The position numbers and the translations under genes were made by a program. A DNA stretch of 64,000 bases, from positions 1 through 64,000 of the forward strand of contig JBKPOZ010000009.1 of NCBI GenBank assembly GCA_046733355.1, given 5' to 3'. The stretch comes from VAZQ01 sp046733355 (GTDB taxonomy: Bacteria > Pseudomonadota > Alphaproteobacteria > Rhizobiales > Xanthobacteraceae). Positions 47,072-55,751 of this stretch are shown in pieces. How positions within the stretch are numbered: position 1 is the stretch's first letter; every line of letters begins with the position of its first letter. The notes beneath the pieces were generated by a model. That model was given only the letters and a program-made list of their open reading frames with translations, made no database searches and had not been told where the DNA came from.

Positions 47072-47986
47072 ATGACGCCGGTCTCTCGCCTCGAAGAAGC
47101 GCTGCGCGCCCGGCGATTTGCCATCACAGCCGAGATAACGCCGCCGCTTTCCTGCGAGGCGGACGACCTCTTGCGGCTGGCGCGGCCGCTGCGCGGCCTC
47201 GCCGATGCAATCAACGTGACCGACGGCGCGAGCGCGCGGACGCATATGTCGGCGCCGATCGCGGCCATGCTGTTGGCGCGCGCGGGCTTCGAGCCCGTGC
47301 TGCAGCTGACTTGCCGCGATCGCAACCGGCTGGCGCTCGAAGGTGTACTGATGGGCGCAGCGGCCTGCGGCGTGCGCAATCTTCTGTGCCTGATGGGCGA
47401 TGATCCCACTGCGGGGGACCAGCCGGAGGCCAAGGGCGTGTTCGACCTCGATGCCACTGCGCTGATGCGCATCGCGCGCATGCTGCGCGATGAAGGCAGG
47501 CTTCCTTCCGGACGCACCGTTGCCGGCAGCGCGCCATTTTTCATTGGCGCCGCGGACCTCCCCATTGATCCTCCGCCGGGGTGGTTTCCCGAGCGGCTCG
47601 GCGTGAAGGCGGCCGCTGGCGCGCAATTCGTGCAGACCCAGTTCTGCATGGATGCGGGCGTTGCACGCCGCTACGCCGCGCGACTTCGCGAGCATGCGCA
47701 AACCCGCGAGCTTTTCCTTATCATCGGCGTTGCGCCGATCCGCTCGGCAAAGTCCGCGCGCTGGATCGCGCGCCACCTTTACGGCAGCATCATTCCCGAT
47801 CATCTCATCGCACGGCTTGAGAGCGCGTCCGATGCGGTGGCCGAGGGTGAGCGCATCTGCGTCGAGCTCATCGAGGAGCTCGCCTGTGCGCCGGGCATCG
47901 CCGGCGTGCACGTGATGGTACCGGCGAACGAGGCGGCGCTGCCACGCGTACTTGCGGAGGCGCGGCGGCGGCTAGGGCGCGCTTAG
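47072..47986 (+). CDS. Methylenetetrahydrofolate reductase-like protein
   Basis: 304-aa TIM-barrel protein of the MTHFR/MetF family: FAITAEITPPLSCEADDLL (N-terminal strand with the catalytic-type Glu), INVTDGASARTHM, QLTCRDRNRLALEG and GAQFVQTQFCMD. It would reduce methylene-THF with FAD or act in another C1 route. It differs from the main E. coli-type MetF, so the exact role is open. Start ATG 47072; divergent from alaS, convergent with recA. Confidence 0.85.
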   Translation: MTPVSRLEEALRARRFAITAEITPPLSCEADDLLRLARPLRGLADAINVTDGASARTHMSAPIAAMLLARAGFEPVLQLTCRDRNRLALEGVLMGAAACGVRNLLCLMGDDPTAGDQPEAKGVFDLDATALMRIARMLRDEGRLPSGRTVAGSAPFFIGAADLPIDPPPGWFPERLGVKAAAGAQFVQTQFCMDAGVARRYAARLREHAQTRELFLIIGVAPIRSAKSARWIARHLYGSIIPDHLIARLESASDAVAEGERICVELIEELACAPGIAGVHVMVPANEAALPRVLAEARRRLGRA

Positions 47987-48081
47987 CTCTTGTGAGCCCC
48001 CTCCACCGGACCGCCCCATTGCAAATAACAAAGTTTAACAATACCGCGAGGCGGGGGCGGTGGCTTCGGTTCGTTTTTACA

Positions 48082-48149
48082 TTTTGGCTTTGGTTAGTTC
48101 ACTTTGTTTTGTCACTTTTGGCTTTGGTCAGTTTACTTTGTTCTGCAAA
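48082..48149. repeat. Tandem 34-bp repeat, two units, behind recA
   Basis: Two 34-bp units beginning TTTTGGCTTTGGT (48082 and 48116) are ~85% identical. They lie between the stop codons of the MTHFR-like gene and recA, 3 bp after recA, and are richer in A+T than their surroundings. No further units are seen. Confidence 0.75.
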
Positions 48150-48152
48150 GCC

Positions 48153-49226
<1,074 letters not shown>

Positions 49227-49311
49227 TCGTCCGCTCCTTATGGCGAGGTTTTGAAGTCCCGACAAACCGGGCCTGGGGCGGCAATGTACACGTTTTGTTC
49301 TTGTCACGCAA

Positions 49312-49326
49312 GTTCGTTGTTCGTTC
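49312..49326 (-). promoter_or_regulatory. SOS box of recA (GTTC-N7-GTTC)
   Basis: GTTCGTTGTTCGTTC on the plus strand, i.e. GAAC-N7-GAAC on the recA strand, the alphaproteobacterial LexA-binding motif. Located 86 bp upstream of the recA start, in the recA leader, which fits control of recA by LexA. Confidence 0.85.
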
Positions 49327-49450
49327 CTCCCGGAACGGGCGCCAATTTCATCCACAGGGGGACCGCCTGCGCATGTCACACGTTAAAGCCCCGGTGCGGG
49401 CAGAGGGACGATTGTACCGACAGGCCCGACGTGACGTGAGGGCAGGCATC

Positions 49451-49632
49451 GTGAACAAGCCTCCGGTCGTGCTTTGCCCGGGCTGCAGAAAGCCCATGCG
49501 ACCGGGTGAGCCGAAGCCGCTTGCCGGGGGGGCGGCATGGCCGAGATCGGCTATGTCTGCGACACCTGTGGCGCGGCCACGAGGCGCATTCTCAAGGTCG
49601 ACGATATCAGGCCGAAAGCGCGCTCCAAATAA
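49451..49632 (+). pseudogene. Small zinc-ribbon protein gene with a frameshift
   Basis: Frame 1 from GTG 49451 gives VVLCPGCRKPMRPGEPKPL (first CxxC). After a run of seven G (49526-49532), the other half IGYVCDTCGAATRRILKVDD (second CxxC) ends at TAA 49632 but lies in a different frame. One extra G in the run joins the two halves into a complete double-CxxC zinc-ribbon protein of ~60 aa. It may be a real mutation, a slippage-controlled gene or a sequence error. Placed between recA (opposite strand) and the Cache gene. Confidence 0.75.
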
Positions 49633-49634
49633 AA

Positions 49635-49669
49635 AGCCCCGGCCTGGTTCAGTCGCGATAGCCGGGGCT
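49635..49669. terminator. Hairpin terminator after the zinc-ribbon gene
   Basis: AGCCCCGGC (49635-49643) pairs with GCCGGGGCT (49661-49669) across a 17-nt loop. Five A's precede it on the plus strand, so on the minus strand a run of T's follows the stem; on the plus strand CTCTCTG follows. It could stop transcription in the minus direction and probably also ends the zinc-ribbon transcript. Confidence 0.65.
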
Positions 49670-49853
49670 CTCTGTGCTTCCAGCGCTCGCAGGAGCACAG
49701 AGCCTCAAAGGCTACATCAGTGCCCCGTTTATGGACAATTACGCGGCGGCAAAATCCTTCACCTGTGGCATTTCTGCACGTCCATCCCCTGCCCTTCCGC
49801 GCAGGGTTCCAAACCGTGCTAGGATTTGGACTTCGACTCCAAGGGAGCAAAAC

Positions 49854-50312
49854 ATGCGGAAGGGAGCGTGGCTCGTCTTCGCCATGTCGTTGGCGCTGGC
49901 ATTGGGAATCGGGCGCATTGTGGCGCAGGGTCAATTCGGCACCGCTGCGGAAGCCAAGGCGATGCTGGAGCGCGCGTTGACCGAGCTGAAAACGGATCAG
50001 GCCAAGGCGCTGGCGAAGTTCAACGCCGGAAGCGAGGGATTCAAGGACCGCGACCTCTACGTCTTCTGCTTCGATGCGGCGAGCGGCCTCTTCACTGCCC
50101 ATCCCACGCTGTTGGGCAAAGACATCCGCTCGCTCAAAGACAAGAGCGGCACACCGTTCGGCGAACACATTTTCGACGCCGCGAAAGAGGGCGTCATCAA
50201 TACCGTCGATTACATGTTCCCGCGTCCGGGCGGCACCGATCCTGTGCCCAAGCAGTCATTCGTCACGCGTGTCGGCAACCAGGGCTGCGGGGTCGGATAT
50301 TACAAAGCGTAG
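49854..50312 (+). CDS. Exported single-Cache-domain protein
   Basis: 152-aa protein with a signal peptide (WLVFAMSLALALGIGRIVAQG) and a single Cache (sCache) domain: AKAMLERALTELKTDQAKALAKFN, DRDLYVFCFDAASGLFTAHPTLLGKDIR and GVINTVDYMFPRPGG. Cache domains bind small ligands; here no signalling domain follows, so it is a stand-alone periplasmic sensor or binding protein. AAGGGAG precedes ATG 49854. Confidence 0.85.
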   Translation: MRKGAWLVFAMSLALALGIGRIVAQGQFGTAAEAKAMLERALTELKTDQAKALAKFNAGSEGFKDRDLYVFCFDAASGLFTAHPTLLGKDIRSLKDKSGTPFGEHIFDAAKEGVINTVDYMFPRPGGTDPVPKQSFVTRVGNQGCGVGYYKA

Positions 50313-50320
50313 GAGCGGCT

Positions 50321-50428
50321 GTAGCCCCCGTTGAGCGGCAGCGAAAGCCGGGGACTACCCCGCGCAACGATACCTCACGAGAATAGGAAATGCCGCTCCC
50401 GGGTGTCGCTCCGCTGCATCCGGGCTAC
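50321..50428. repeat. GTAG-type palindromic repeat, copy 4 (composite)
   Basis: GTAGCCCCCGTTGAGCGGCAGCG at one end and GCATCCGGGCTAC at the other, with a longer middle than other copies; it may be two decayed elements joined. It begins 8 bp after the Cache gene stop codon. Confidence 0.65.
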
Positions 50429-50445
50429 ATACGTGGCGATTATGC

Positions 50446-50628
50446 TCAGTTGGTCGCGAGCACGACTGCGGCAATCGCCACCGCCAGAATGGCCATCGAC
50501 GCGGTGAGGGCAGTCACGGCGCAAGCACACCAGTAAAGAAGCCGGTCGCCCCGCTCGCGACGGGCAGGTGCGGGCGGTATTGCGCTCCGCTTGTTTAGTG
50601 CACTCGTTAAGGTCTCCGGCAGAGACAA
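50446..50628 (-). CDS. Possible 60-aa membrane protein
   Basis: A TTG-start frame encodes 60 aa with a single strongly hydrophobic segment (LYWCACAVTALTASMAILAVAIAAVVLATN) at the C-terminal half and a basic N-terminal half. AAGG lies ~10 nt upstream. No homologue is recognised. The rest of the 522-bp stretch from 50313 to 50834 holds only two palindromic repeats, so this is the only gene candidate there. Confidence 0.35.
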   Translation of the reverse strand: MSLPETLTSALNKRSAIPPAPARRERGDRLLYWCACAVTALTASMAILAVAIAAVVLATN

Positions 50629-50762
50629 GGTGCAGCCTTGCTGAATTTGGAATCGGCTGGTTTGGCATCATACGCTTGGTTAAAATGCACAGTGTTGATG
50701 CGTTTCTAAAAATCCCCATTGTTTTTTCAGAAAGAGAACGGACGCGAATTTTTGTCGCACGT

Positions 50763-50831
50763 GTAGCCCGCATGAGCGACAGCGACATGCGGGAAGATTA
50801 CCCCGGATATCGCTCCGCTCATCCGGGCTAC
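50763..50831. repeat. GTAG-type palindromic repeat, copy 5
   Basis: GTAGCCCGCATGAGCGACAGCG ... CGCTCATCCGGGCTAC, 69 bp. Its end lies 3 bp from the stop codon of ydcF. Confidence 0.85.
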
Positions 50832-50834
50832 AGG

Positions 50835-51629
50835 CTATGGGCTCGGAAAGAGCTCCGAGCTTTTGCCGCTGAGCCAATAGGCCAAGAGTCCTACCCACTC
50901 GTGCACGGCGGTATCGGTCCTGCGCAGCCCGTCACCGATGCTGGCGAACAGGCGAAATACGTCCTCTTTGCCGCGCGTGCGCCAGTCGACGGGATAAGGT
51001 TCGATGGGAAATTCCGCCCTCCTAAAGGCGCCGACGGCGCGCGGCATGTGATAGGCGGAGGTGACCAGCAGCCAGCGCTCGCCCGGCTTCGGCTGCGCTA
51101 TCGCTTTCGAGAACACCGCGTTCTCGATGGTATTGCGCGAGCGGTCCTCGAGCGCGATGCGCTCAGCCGCGACACCGAGACTCTCGAAAAGCGCAAGCGC
51201 CAGGGGCGCCTCGTTGCCTTCGCCGTAGATGAGCGCGCCGCTTCCGCCCGAGTAGATGATGCGCGCGTCGGGATAATGGCGCGCCAGCGCCGCCGCGGCA
51301 GTGAGGCGCTCTGCTGCCTCGTTGAGCGCAACCTCATGGCGGGCCATCGAAACGTCAGGGGTGATGGCACCACCCAGGACGACGATCCCGGCGGGCGCGG
51401 CGCCCTCCTCCTGCCAGGCCGGAAACCGATCCTCGAGAGGCAGAATGAGCGCATTGCCGATGGGCAGGAGGCCGAGCACCGCCAGCACGACCATGCTCAC
51501 GGTCGCGAGCCAGAAGCCTGCCCGCCGCCATGGCGTCAGCAGCATCACCACGCCGAGCAAGCCAAGTGAAATGATGAGATTGGACGGGTTGGCGAAAAAC
51601 CCGAGAATTTTTGAGAGGATGAAGAACAT
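50835..51629 (-). CDS. YdcF/ElyC-family membrane protein (DUF218)
   Basis: 264-aa inner-membrane protein with two N-terminal membrane segments (LIISLGLLGVVMLL and FWLATVSMVVLAVLGLLPIG) and a DUF218 domain: GIVVLGGAI, ARIIYSGGSGAL, EDRSRNTIENAVFSK, LLVTSAYHMPRAVGAFR. ElyC has a role in envelope precursor metabolism in E. coli; here the function is inferred. Its start is 9 bp from a repeat (51638-51747) that also holds the RraA-like stop codon. Confidence 0.88.
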   Translation of the reverse strand: MFFILSKILGFFANPSNLIISLGLLGVVMLLTPWRRAGFWLATVSMVVLAVLGLLPIGNALILPLEDRFPAWQEEGAAPAGIVVLGGAITPDVSMARHEVALNEAAERLTAAAALARHYPDARIIYSGGSGALIYGEGNEAPLALALFESLGVAAERIALEDRSRNTIENAVFSKAIAQPKPGERWLLVTSAYHMPRAVGAFRRAEFPIEPYPVDWRTRGKEDVFRLFASIGDGLRRTDTAVHEWVGLLAYWLSGKSSELFPSP

Positions 51630-51637
51630 CTGCGGCC

Positions 51638-51747
51638 GTCATTCCGGCCGAGGCGAAAGCCGAGAGCCGGAATCCATAACCCCAGGCCTTGTGGTTATGG
51701 ATTCCGGGCTCGCCGCTTTGTTTCACTTCGCGGCGCCCCGGAATGAC
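51638..51747. repeat. GTCATTCCGG-type inverted repeat
   Basis: GTCATTCCGG at one end and CCGGAATGAC at the other, with an inner palindrome GGAATCCATAACC / GGTTATGGATTCC. The RraA-like gene ends inside it (51695), so its last ~16 codons come from this element. Confidence 0.8.
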
Positions 51748-52438
51748 GTGTTCGTGCCGCCTCGTAGCGCGCTCTGGTTTCGGCGTTCATGGGATAGAGC
51801 CCCGGCAGCTTCGCGCCCCGCGCGACCTCGTCCACGATCCAAGCCTCCATGCGCTCGTGCTCGGCGCCCTCCTCGGCGATGAAAGAGAGGAGATCTTGCG
51901 GGATCACCACGGCACCGTCGTCATCGCAGACGATGACGTCGCCGGGAAAGATGGCACAGCCGCCGCAGCCGATCGGCTCCTGCCAGCCGACGAAGGTGAG
52001 CCCGTTCACCGATGCGGGCGCCGCAACGCCAGCGCACCAGACCGGCAGCCTGGTGGCAAGGACGCCCGCCTTGTCGCGCACGGCACCGTCGGTCACGAGC
52101 GCCGCAAGCTCGCGCTTGGCCATGCGCATGGTGAGGATGTCGCCGAAGATGCCGGCGGAGAGAATACCCATGGCATCGGCCACGGCGATGGCGCCCGCCG
52201 GCATTTCCTCGATTGCGCCCCGCGTCGATATGGGCTTGGCCCAACTCTCGGGCGTGGCAAGATCCTCGCGCGCCGGCACGAAACGCAGCGTGAAAGCCGG
52301 CCCCACCAGCCGCTTGCCGGTTGGCGCGAGCGGCTTCGGACCATTCATCCAGCACCGCCGAATGCCCTTCTTCAGCAGCATGGTGGTGATCGTCGCCGTG
52401 GTAATCCCGCGCAGCAGCTCATAGAGCGCAGCACTCAT
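51695..52438 (-). CDS. RraA-like / HMG-CHA aldolase-type protein
   Basis: 247-aa protein of the RraA family, which includes RNase E inhibitors and class II pyruvate aldolases. Core: LLKKGIRRCWMNGPKPL, GAIAVADAMGILSAGIFGDILTMRMAK (metal/active-site loop), GVLATRLPVWCAG and FPGDVIVCDDDGAVVIPQDL. The aldolase-type Arg-Asp metal residues are not all clear. The last ~16 residues (SGAPRSETKRRARNP) are coded by the repeat at 51638. Confidence 0.8.
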   Translation of the reverse strand: MSAALYELLRGITTATITTMLLKKGIRRCWMNGPKPLAPTGKRLVGPAFTLRFVPAREDLATPESWAKPISTRGAIEEMPAGAIAVADAMGILSAGIFGDILTMRMAKRELAALVTDGAVRDKAGVLATRLPVWCAGVAAPASVNGLTFVGWQEPIGCGGCAIFPGDVIVCDDDGAVVIPQDLLSFIAEEGAEHERMEAWIVDEVARGAKLPGLYPMNAETRARYEAARTRHSGAPRSETKRRARNP

Positions 52439-52471
52439 GGCAAGCTTCCTTCCTCAACCGGATCTGCAGTT

Positions 52472-52538
52472 GTGGCCCGGATAGAGCGAAGCGATATCCG
52501 GGTCGGCCCCGGATTTCGCTGCGCTCAATCCGGGCTAC
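52472..52538. repeat. GTAG-type palindromic repeat, copy 6
   Basis: GTGGCCCGGATAGAGCGAAGCGATATCCGGG ... CGCTCAATCCGGGCTAC. It contains the TGA stop of queC (52525-52527): CGT AGC CCG GAT TGA, i.e. the final RSPD and stop, is repeat sequence. Confidence 0.85.
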
Positions 52539-53244
52539 GCGCGGTGCGCCAGCGGGCGAAGCCCTCCGCGCGCAATTTGCAAGCAGGGCATTCGCCGCAC
52601 CCGTAACCCCAGTCGTGCCGCATCGAACGCTCGCCGAGATAGCAGGTGTGGGTATGCTCGACCAGAAGATCGACGAATGTCGGGCCGCCAAGCTCATGCG
52701 CGAGCGCGAAGCTTGACGCCTTGTCGATCCACATCAGCGGCGTATGAATAACGAAACGGCGCTCCATGCCGAGATTGAGCGCGAGCTGCATCGCCTTGAT
52801 GGTGTCGTCGCGGCAATCCGGATAGCCGGAGAAATCCGTCTCGCACATACCGCCCACGAGATGCTTGAGCCCGCGCCGGTACGCGAGCGCCCCCGCAAAG
52901 ACAAAGAAGATCAGATTGCGCCCGGGCACGAACGTCGTGGGCAAACCGTTCTTGCCCATTTCGATGGCGACATCGCGGGTGAGCGCGGTATCCGAGAGCG
53001 CGCCCAGCGCAGGAAGGGAGACGACGTGGTCCTCGCCCAGGCCGCTTGCCCAATCGGCTCGCATCGCCTGCATGCGCTCGCGCACGCGGCCGCGCGCCTC
53101 GAGCTCGGCGCGATGGCGCTGTCCATAGTCGAAGCCCACCGTCTCGACACGGCTGAAGCGGGCGAGTGCCCAGGCGAGGCAGACGGTCGAGTCTTGCCCG
53201 CCGGAAAACAGCACAAGCGCGCCGTCGGGATTCAGCGCGGCCAT
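52525..53244 (-). CDS. queC: 7-cyano-7-deazaguanine synthase
   Basis: Makes preQ0 in queuosine synthesis. 239 aa: ATP-pyrophosphatase loop LFSGGQDSTVCL, VGFDYGQRHRAEL, TFVPGRNLIFF and the C-terminal zinc site CYLGERSMRHDWGYGCGECPACKLR. ATG 53244 gives the family start; longer frames run into a repeat. The last residues RSPD and the TGA are part of a palindromic repeat. No queD/E/F are here. Confidence 0.95.
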   Translation of the reverse strand: MAALNPDGALVLFSGGQDSTVCLAWALARFSRVETVGFDYGQRHRAELEARGRVRERMQAMRADWASGLGEDHVVSLPALGALSDTALTRDVAIEMGKNGLPTTFVPGRNLIFFVFAGALAYRRGLKHLVGGMCETDFSGYPDCRDDTIKAMQLALNLGMERRFVIHTPLMWIDKASSFALAHELGGPTFVDLLVEHTHTCYLGERSMRHDWGYGCGECPACKLRAEGFARWRTARSPD

Positions 53245-53275
53245 GGACTTGACCGCAAGCGGCAAACTCCGGCGC

Positions 53276-53379
53276 GCTCCCTCTCCCCGGCGGCGGGGAG
53301 AGGGTTGGGGTGAGGGGGCCACGAGCCATCGACACGCCAAAACCCCTCACCCCACCCCTCTCCCAATGGGAGAGGGAGC
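53276..53379. repeat. CCCTCTCCC-type inverted repeat
   Basis: Starts GCTCCCTCTCCCC and ends GGGAGAGGGAGC, with GGGTTGGGGTGAGGG and its complement CCCCTCACCCC inside. A relative lies at 55655. It lies upstream of queC, between it and the aldo/keto reductase gene. Confidence 0.8.
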
Positions 53380-53422
53380 AAGCCTGAGTCCGCCGATACA
53401 TTGTGACGCACAACCGTTCTGG

Positions 53423-54238
53423 CTAATCCCATTGGGGGGAGAAGGCGAAGTCGACGATGCGGCCTTTGCGCGTGGCAAGCGCGGCGATTTCTGCCATTTC
53501 GGCGGCCGCGAGCTCGAAATCGAAAATGGCGATGTTCTCCTCGAGGCGCTCCACCTGGCTCGTGCGCGGGATGACGGCGATCCCCTGCTGCACCAGAAAG
53601 CGCAGGCTCACCTGCGCCGCCGTCTTGCCGTGCGCCTTCCCGATGCGTGCAAGCACGGCATTGTCTGGCGCACGGCCCCGCGCGATCGGGCTGTAGGCGA
53701 CGACCGCCATGTCATGCCGGCGCGCGGCCGTCATCACCTTCGTCTGATCGAGGAATGGATGCACCTCGATCTGGTTGCAGATGAGCGGCTCGTCTGAAAG
53801 CCGCACTGCTTCGTCGAGCAACGCGACCGTGAAATTGGAGACGCCGATATGACGCGTGAGCCCGCTGCGCTTGACCCTGCAGAGCGCGCCTATGGTCTCG
53901 CGCAGCGGAACCTCCGGGTTAGGCCAATGCAGGAGGAGGAGATCCACCGATGGAACGCGCAGTCGTGCCCCGCTGTCGCGTGCGGCGCGCTCGAGCGCGC
54001 GGGCGGCGAAGTGCGACGGCCACACCTTCGTCGTGATAAACACCTCGCCGCGCTCAATGCCGGAGGCGCGCAATCCCTCCCCGACTTCCGCCTCGTTCTC
54101 GTACATCTCGGCAGTATCGATGTGGCGGTAACCAAGACGCAGCGCCTCGGCGACGATGCGCGTGCACGTTGTTCCGCGCAGCTCCCAGGTACCGAGCCCG
54201 ATGATGGGAATGCGCGCGCGACCGACGGTCGGGATCAT
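53423..54238 (-). CDS. Aldo/keto reductase
   Basis: 271-aa NADPH-dependent aldehyde/ketone reductase (TIM barrel). Catalytic tetrad is visible as D-T-A-E-M-Y (Asp, Tyr), TKVWP (Lys) and LLHW (His). C-terminal cofactor site VIPRTSQVERLEENI. Substrate unknown; related to 2,5-diketo-D-gluconate reductases. Divergent from the cupredoxin-FTR1 pair. Confidence 0.92.
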   Translation of the reverse strand: MIPTVGRARIPIIGLGTWELRGTTCTRIVAEALRLGYRHIDTAEMYENEAEVGEGLRASGIERGEVFITTKVWPSHFAARALERAARDSGARLRVPSVDLLLLHWPNPEVPLRETIGALCRVKRSGLTRHIGVSNFTVALLDEAVRLSDEPLICNQIEVHPFLDQTKVMTAARRHDMAVVAYSPIARGRAPDNAVLARIGKAHGKTAAQVSLRFLVQQGIAVIPRTSQVERLEENIAIFDFELAAAEMAEIAALATRKGRIVDFAFSPQWD

Positions 54239-54311
54239 CGGCCTAATTTAACGATCATGATCGATTTGAAAAACGGCATCGCGGCAGTGGTGCAATGGTC
54301 GCAATCGGCAC

Positions 54312-54328
54312 ATTAGAATCGTTCAATT
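54312..54328. promoter_or_regulatory. Possible Irr (iron) box
   Basis: ATTAGAATCGTTCAATT resembles the rhizobial iron control element TTTAGAA-N3-TTCTAAA in its core (TTAGAA-N3-TTC). It lies ~140 bp before the cupredoxin gene of the iron-permease operon, with a palindromic repeat between. Irr or another Fur-family regulator could act here. Four outer positions differ from the consensus, so the call is tentative. Confidence 0.4.
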
Positions 54329-54385
54329 GACCCTGCGATGCTATTGAGCCGCCCCTGCAAGTTGTCCATATGGCGCCTGTAACTT

Positions 54386-54451
54386 GTAGCCCGCATGAGC
54401 GGAGCGAGATGCGGGAAACATCCCGGATATCGCTGCGCTCATCCGGGCTAC
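54386..54451. repeat. GTAG-type palindromic repeat, copy 7
   Basis: GTAGCCCGCATGAGCGGAGCG ... CGCTCATCCGGGCTAC, 66 bp. This copy lies 15 bp upstream of the cupredoxin start, the only copy close to a start rather than a stop. Confidence 0.85.
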
Positions 54452-54466
54452 GACAAAGGATGGGGC

Positions 54467-54793
54467 ATGGTGCGCGCGCTGGGTTTGGCCATAGCCTTCG
54501 GACTGTTTATGGCAAGCATGAGCGTGCGCGCGCAGGATGTCAGCCTCCTCATTCGCGATCACCGCTTCGAACCCGCGGAAATCAAGGTACCCTCGGGCAA
54601 GCGGGTGGTGATCTCCATATCCAACGAGGACGCAACCCCTGAGGAATTCGAGAGCGGGGCGCTGAAGGTGGAGAAGGTCATCCCCGGCAAATCGAAGGCG
54701 ACCGTGCGCGTGGGACCGCTGAAGCCCGGACGTTATGAATTTATTGGCGAGTATCATGCTGATACGGCAAAAGGCGTGCTGATCGCGGAATAG
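54467..54793 (+). CDS. Periplasmic cupredoxin-like protein (EfeO-type domain)
   Basis: 108-aa exported protein: signal peptide LGLAIAFGLFMASMSVRA, then a cupredoxin-like fold (VSLLIRDHRFEPAEIKVPSG, SNEDATPEEFES, LKPGRYEFIGEYHADTAKGVL). It resembles the stand-alone EfeO cupredoxin domain that partners FTR1 permeases. AAAGGA lies before ATG 54467. FTR1 follows 7 nt later, so they form an operon for ferrous iron uptake. Confidence 0.85.
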   Translation: MVRALGLAIAFGLFMASMSVRAQDVSLLIRDHRFEPAEIKVPSGKRVVISISNEDATPEEFESGALKVEKVIPGKSKATVRVGPLKPGRYEFIGEYHADTAKGVLIAE

Positions 54794-54800
54794 ACAGAGC

Positions 54801-55625
54801 ATGCTGGGCGCAGCCGTCATCGTCTTTCGTGAGGTCATCGAAGCCGGGCTGATTATCGGCATCGTGCTCGCGGTCACGCGCACGGTTCCCCGCCGCGGGC
54901 TTTGGGTCGCGGCCGGCGTGCTTGTGGCGAGCCTGGGCGCCGGCCTGCTTGCCGTCTTCGCGGAGCGGATTGCCAATGCCTTTGCCGGCTCCGGGCAGGA
55001 GCTGCTCAATGCCGCAGTGCTCGGCGTCGCCGTGGTCATGCTGATGTGGCACGCGCTCTGGATGGCAAAGCATGGCCAGGAGCTCCCGGCTTCGATGGCG
55101 CAGCTCGGACGCGCAGTCACGAGCGGCCGGCGCCCGCTCACCGCGCTTGCGGTGGTTGTCGGACTTGCCGTGCTGCGCGAAGGCTCGGAACTCGTGTTGT
55201 TCCTCTACGGCATCGTTGCCGGCGGTACGTCCGCCGCATCGCTGTTTGCGGGCGGCGTTTTGGGGCTGGCCGCAGGCGCCGCGTTCACCGCGCTCACCTA
55301 TTACGGGCTGCTCGCGATTCCTACTCGCCACATATTCAGCGTGACCAGCGTGCTGATTGCGCTGCTTGCGGCCGGCATGGCCGCACAGGCGGTGCAGTAT
55401 CTCGACGCCGCAGGGCTCATCACCGTGCTGGGTGAGAGTTTGTGGGACAGCTCGAGCTTCCTGCCGCAGGACAGCATCCTGGGGCGTCTCCTGCATACGC
55501 TCATCGGCTATACCGACCGGCCGACGGAGCTGCAGCTCATCACCTACATGATGACGCTCGCGGCCATGGCTGCGCTGAGCTGGATTGCCACCCCCACCCG
55601 CCGCGCCCGGAGCGCCCCGGCGTAG
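54801..55625 (+). CDS. FTR1/EfeU-family iron permease
   Basis: 274-aa inner-membrane protein with seven predicted membrane segments and both RExxE motifs that carry iron: FREVIEAGL (residues ~9-13) and LREGSELVL (~127-131). It takes up Fe after oxidation or from ferrous pools. It has no EfeB peroxidase next to it, only the cupredoxin-like partner. Followed by a repeat and the convergent GGDEF/EAL gene. Confidence 0.92.
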   Translation: MLGAAVIVFREVIEAGLIIGIVLAVTRTVPRRGLWVAAGVLVASLGAGLLAVFAERIANAFAGSGQELLNAAVLGVAVVMLMWHALWMAKHGQELPASMAQLGRAVTSGRRPLTALAVVVGLAVLREGSELVLFLYGIVAGGTSAASLFAGGVLGLAAGAAFTALTYYGLLAIPTRHIFSVTSVLIALLAAGMAAQAVQYLDAAGLITVLGESLWDSSSFLPQDSILGRLLHTLIGYTDRPTELQLITYMMTLAAMAALSWIATPTRRARSAPA

Positions 55626-55654
55626 TCCTCGGAGAGGCGGCAAACTCGGTGGAT

Positions 55655-55751
55655 TCCCTCTCCCATAGGGAGAGGGCCAGGGTGAGGGGTTACTGTCTCT
55701 CCCGCATGTTGACCCCCTCACCCCAACCCTCTCCCCGCCGGAGAGAGGGAG
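55655..55751. repeat. CCCTCTCCC-type inverted repeat, second copy
   Basis: CCCTCTCCCATAGGGAGAGGG and TGAGGGG, then CCCCTCACCCCAACCCTCTCCCC ... GAGAGAGGGAGC. It contains the stop codon of the GGDEF/EAL gene (55718-55720), so that protein ends in repeat-coded SLSPAGRGLG. Confidence 0.8.

Noticed and set aside
48003..48063. CCACCGGACCGCCCC / GGGGCGGTGG pair as a terminator between the MTHFR-like gene and recA
   Set aside because: The loop is about 36 nt and no T-run follows on either strand, so the support is too weak.
48082..48149. Tandem repeat as a CRISPR array
   Set aside because: Only two directly adjacent units, no spacers and no cas genes.
50375..50788. 137-aa minus-strand frame
   Set aside because: Its sequence comes largely from a palindromic repeat and overlaps the more plausible 60-aa membrane frame; no protein-like pattern.
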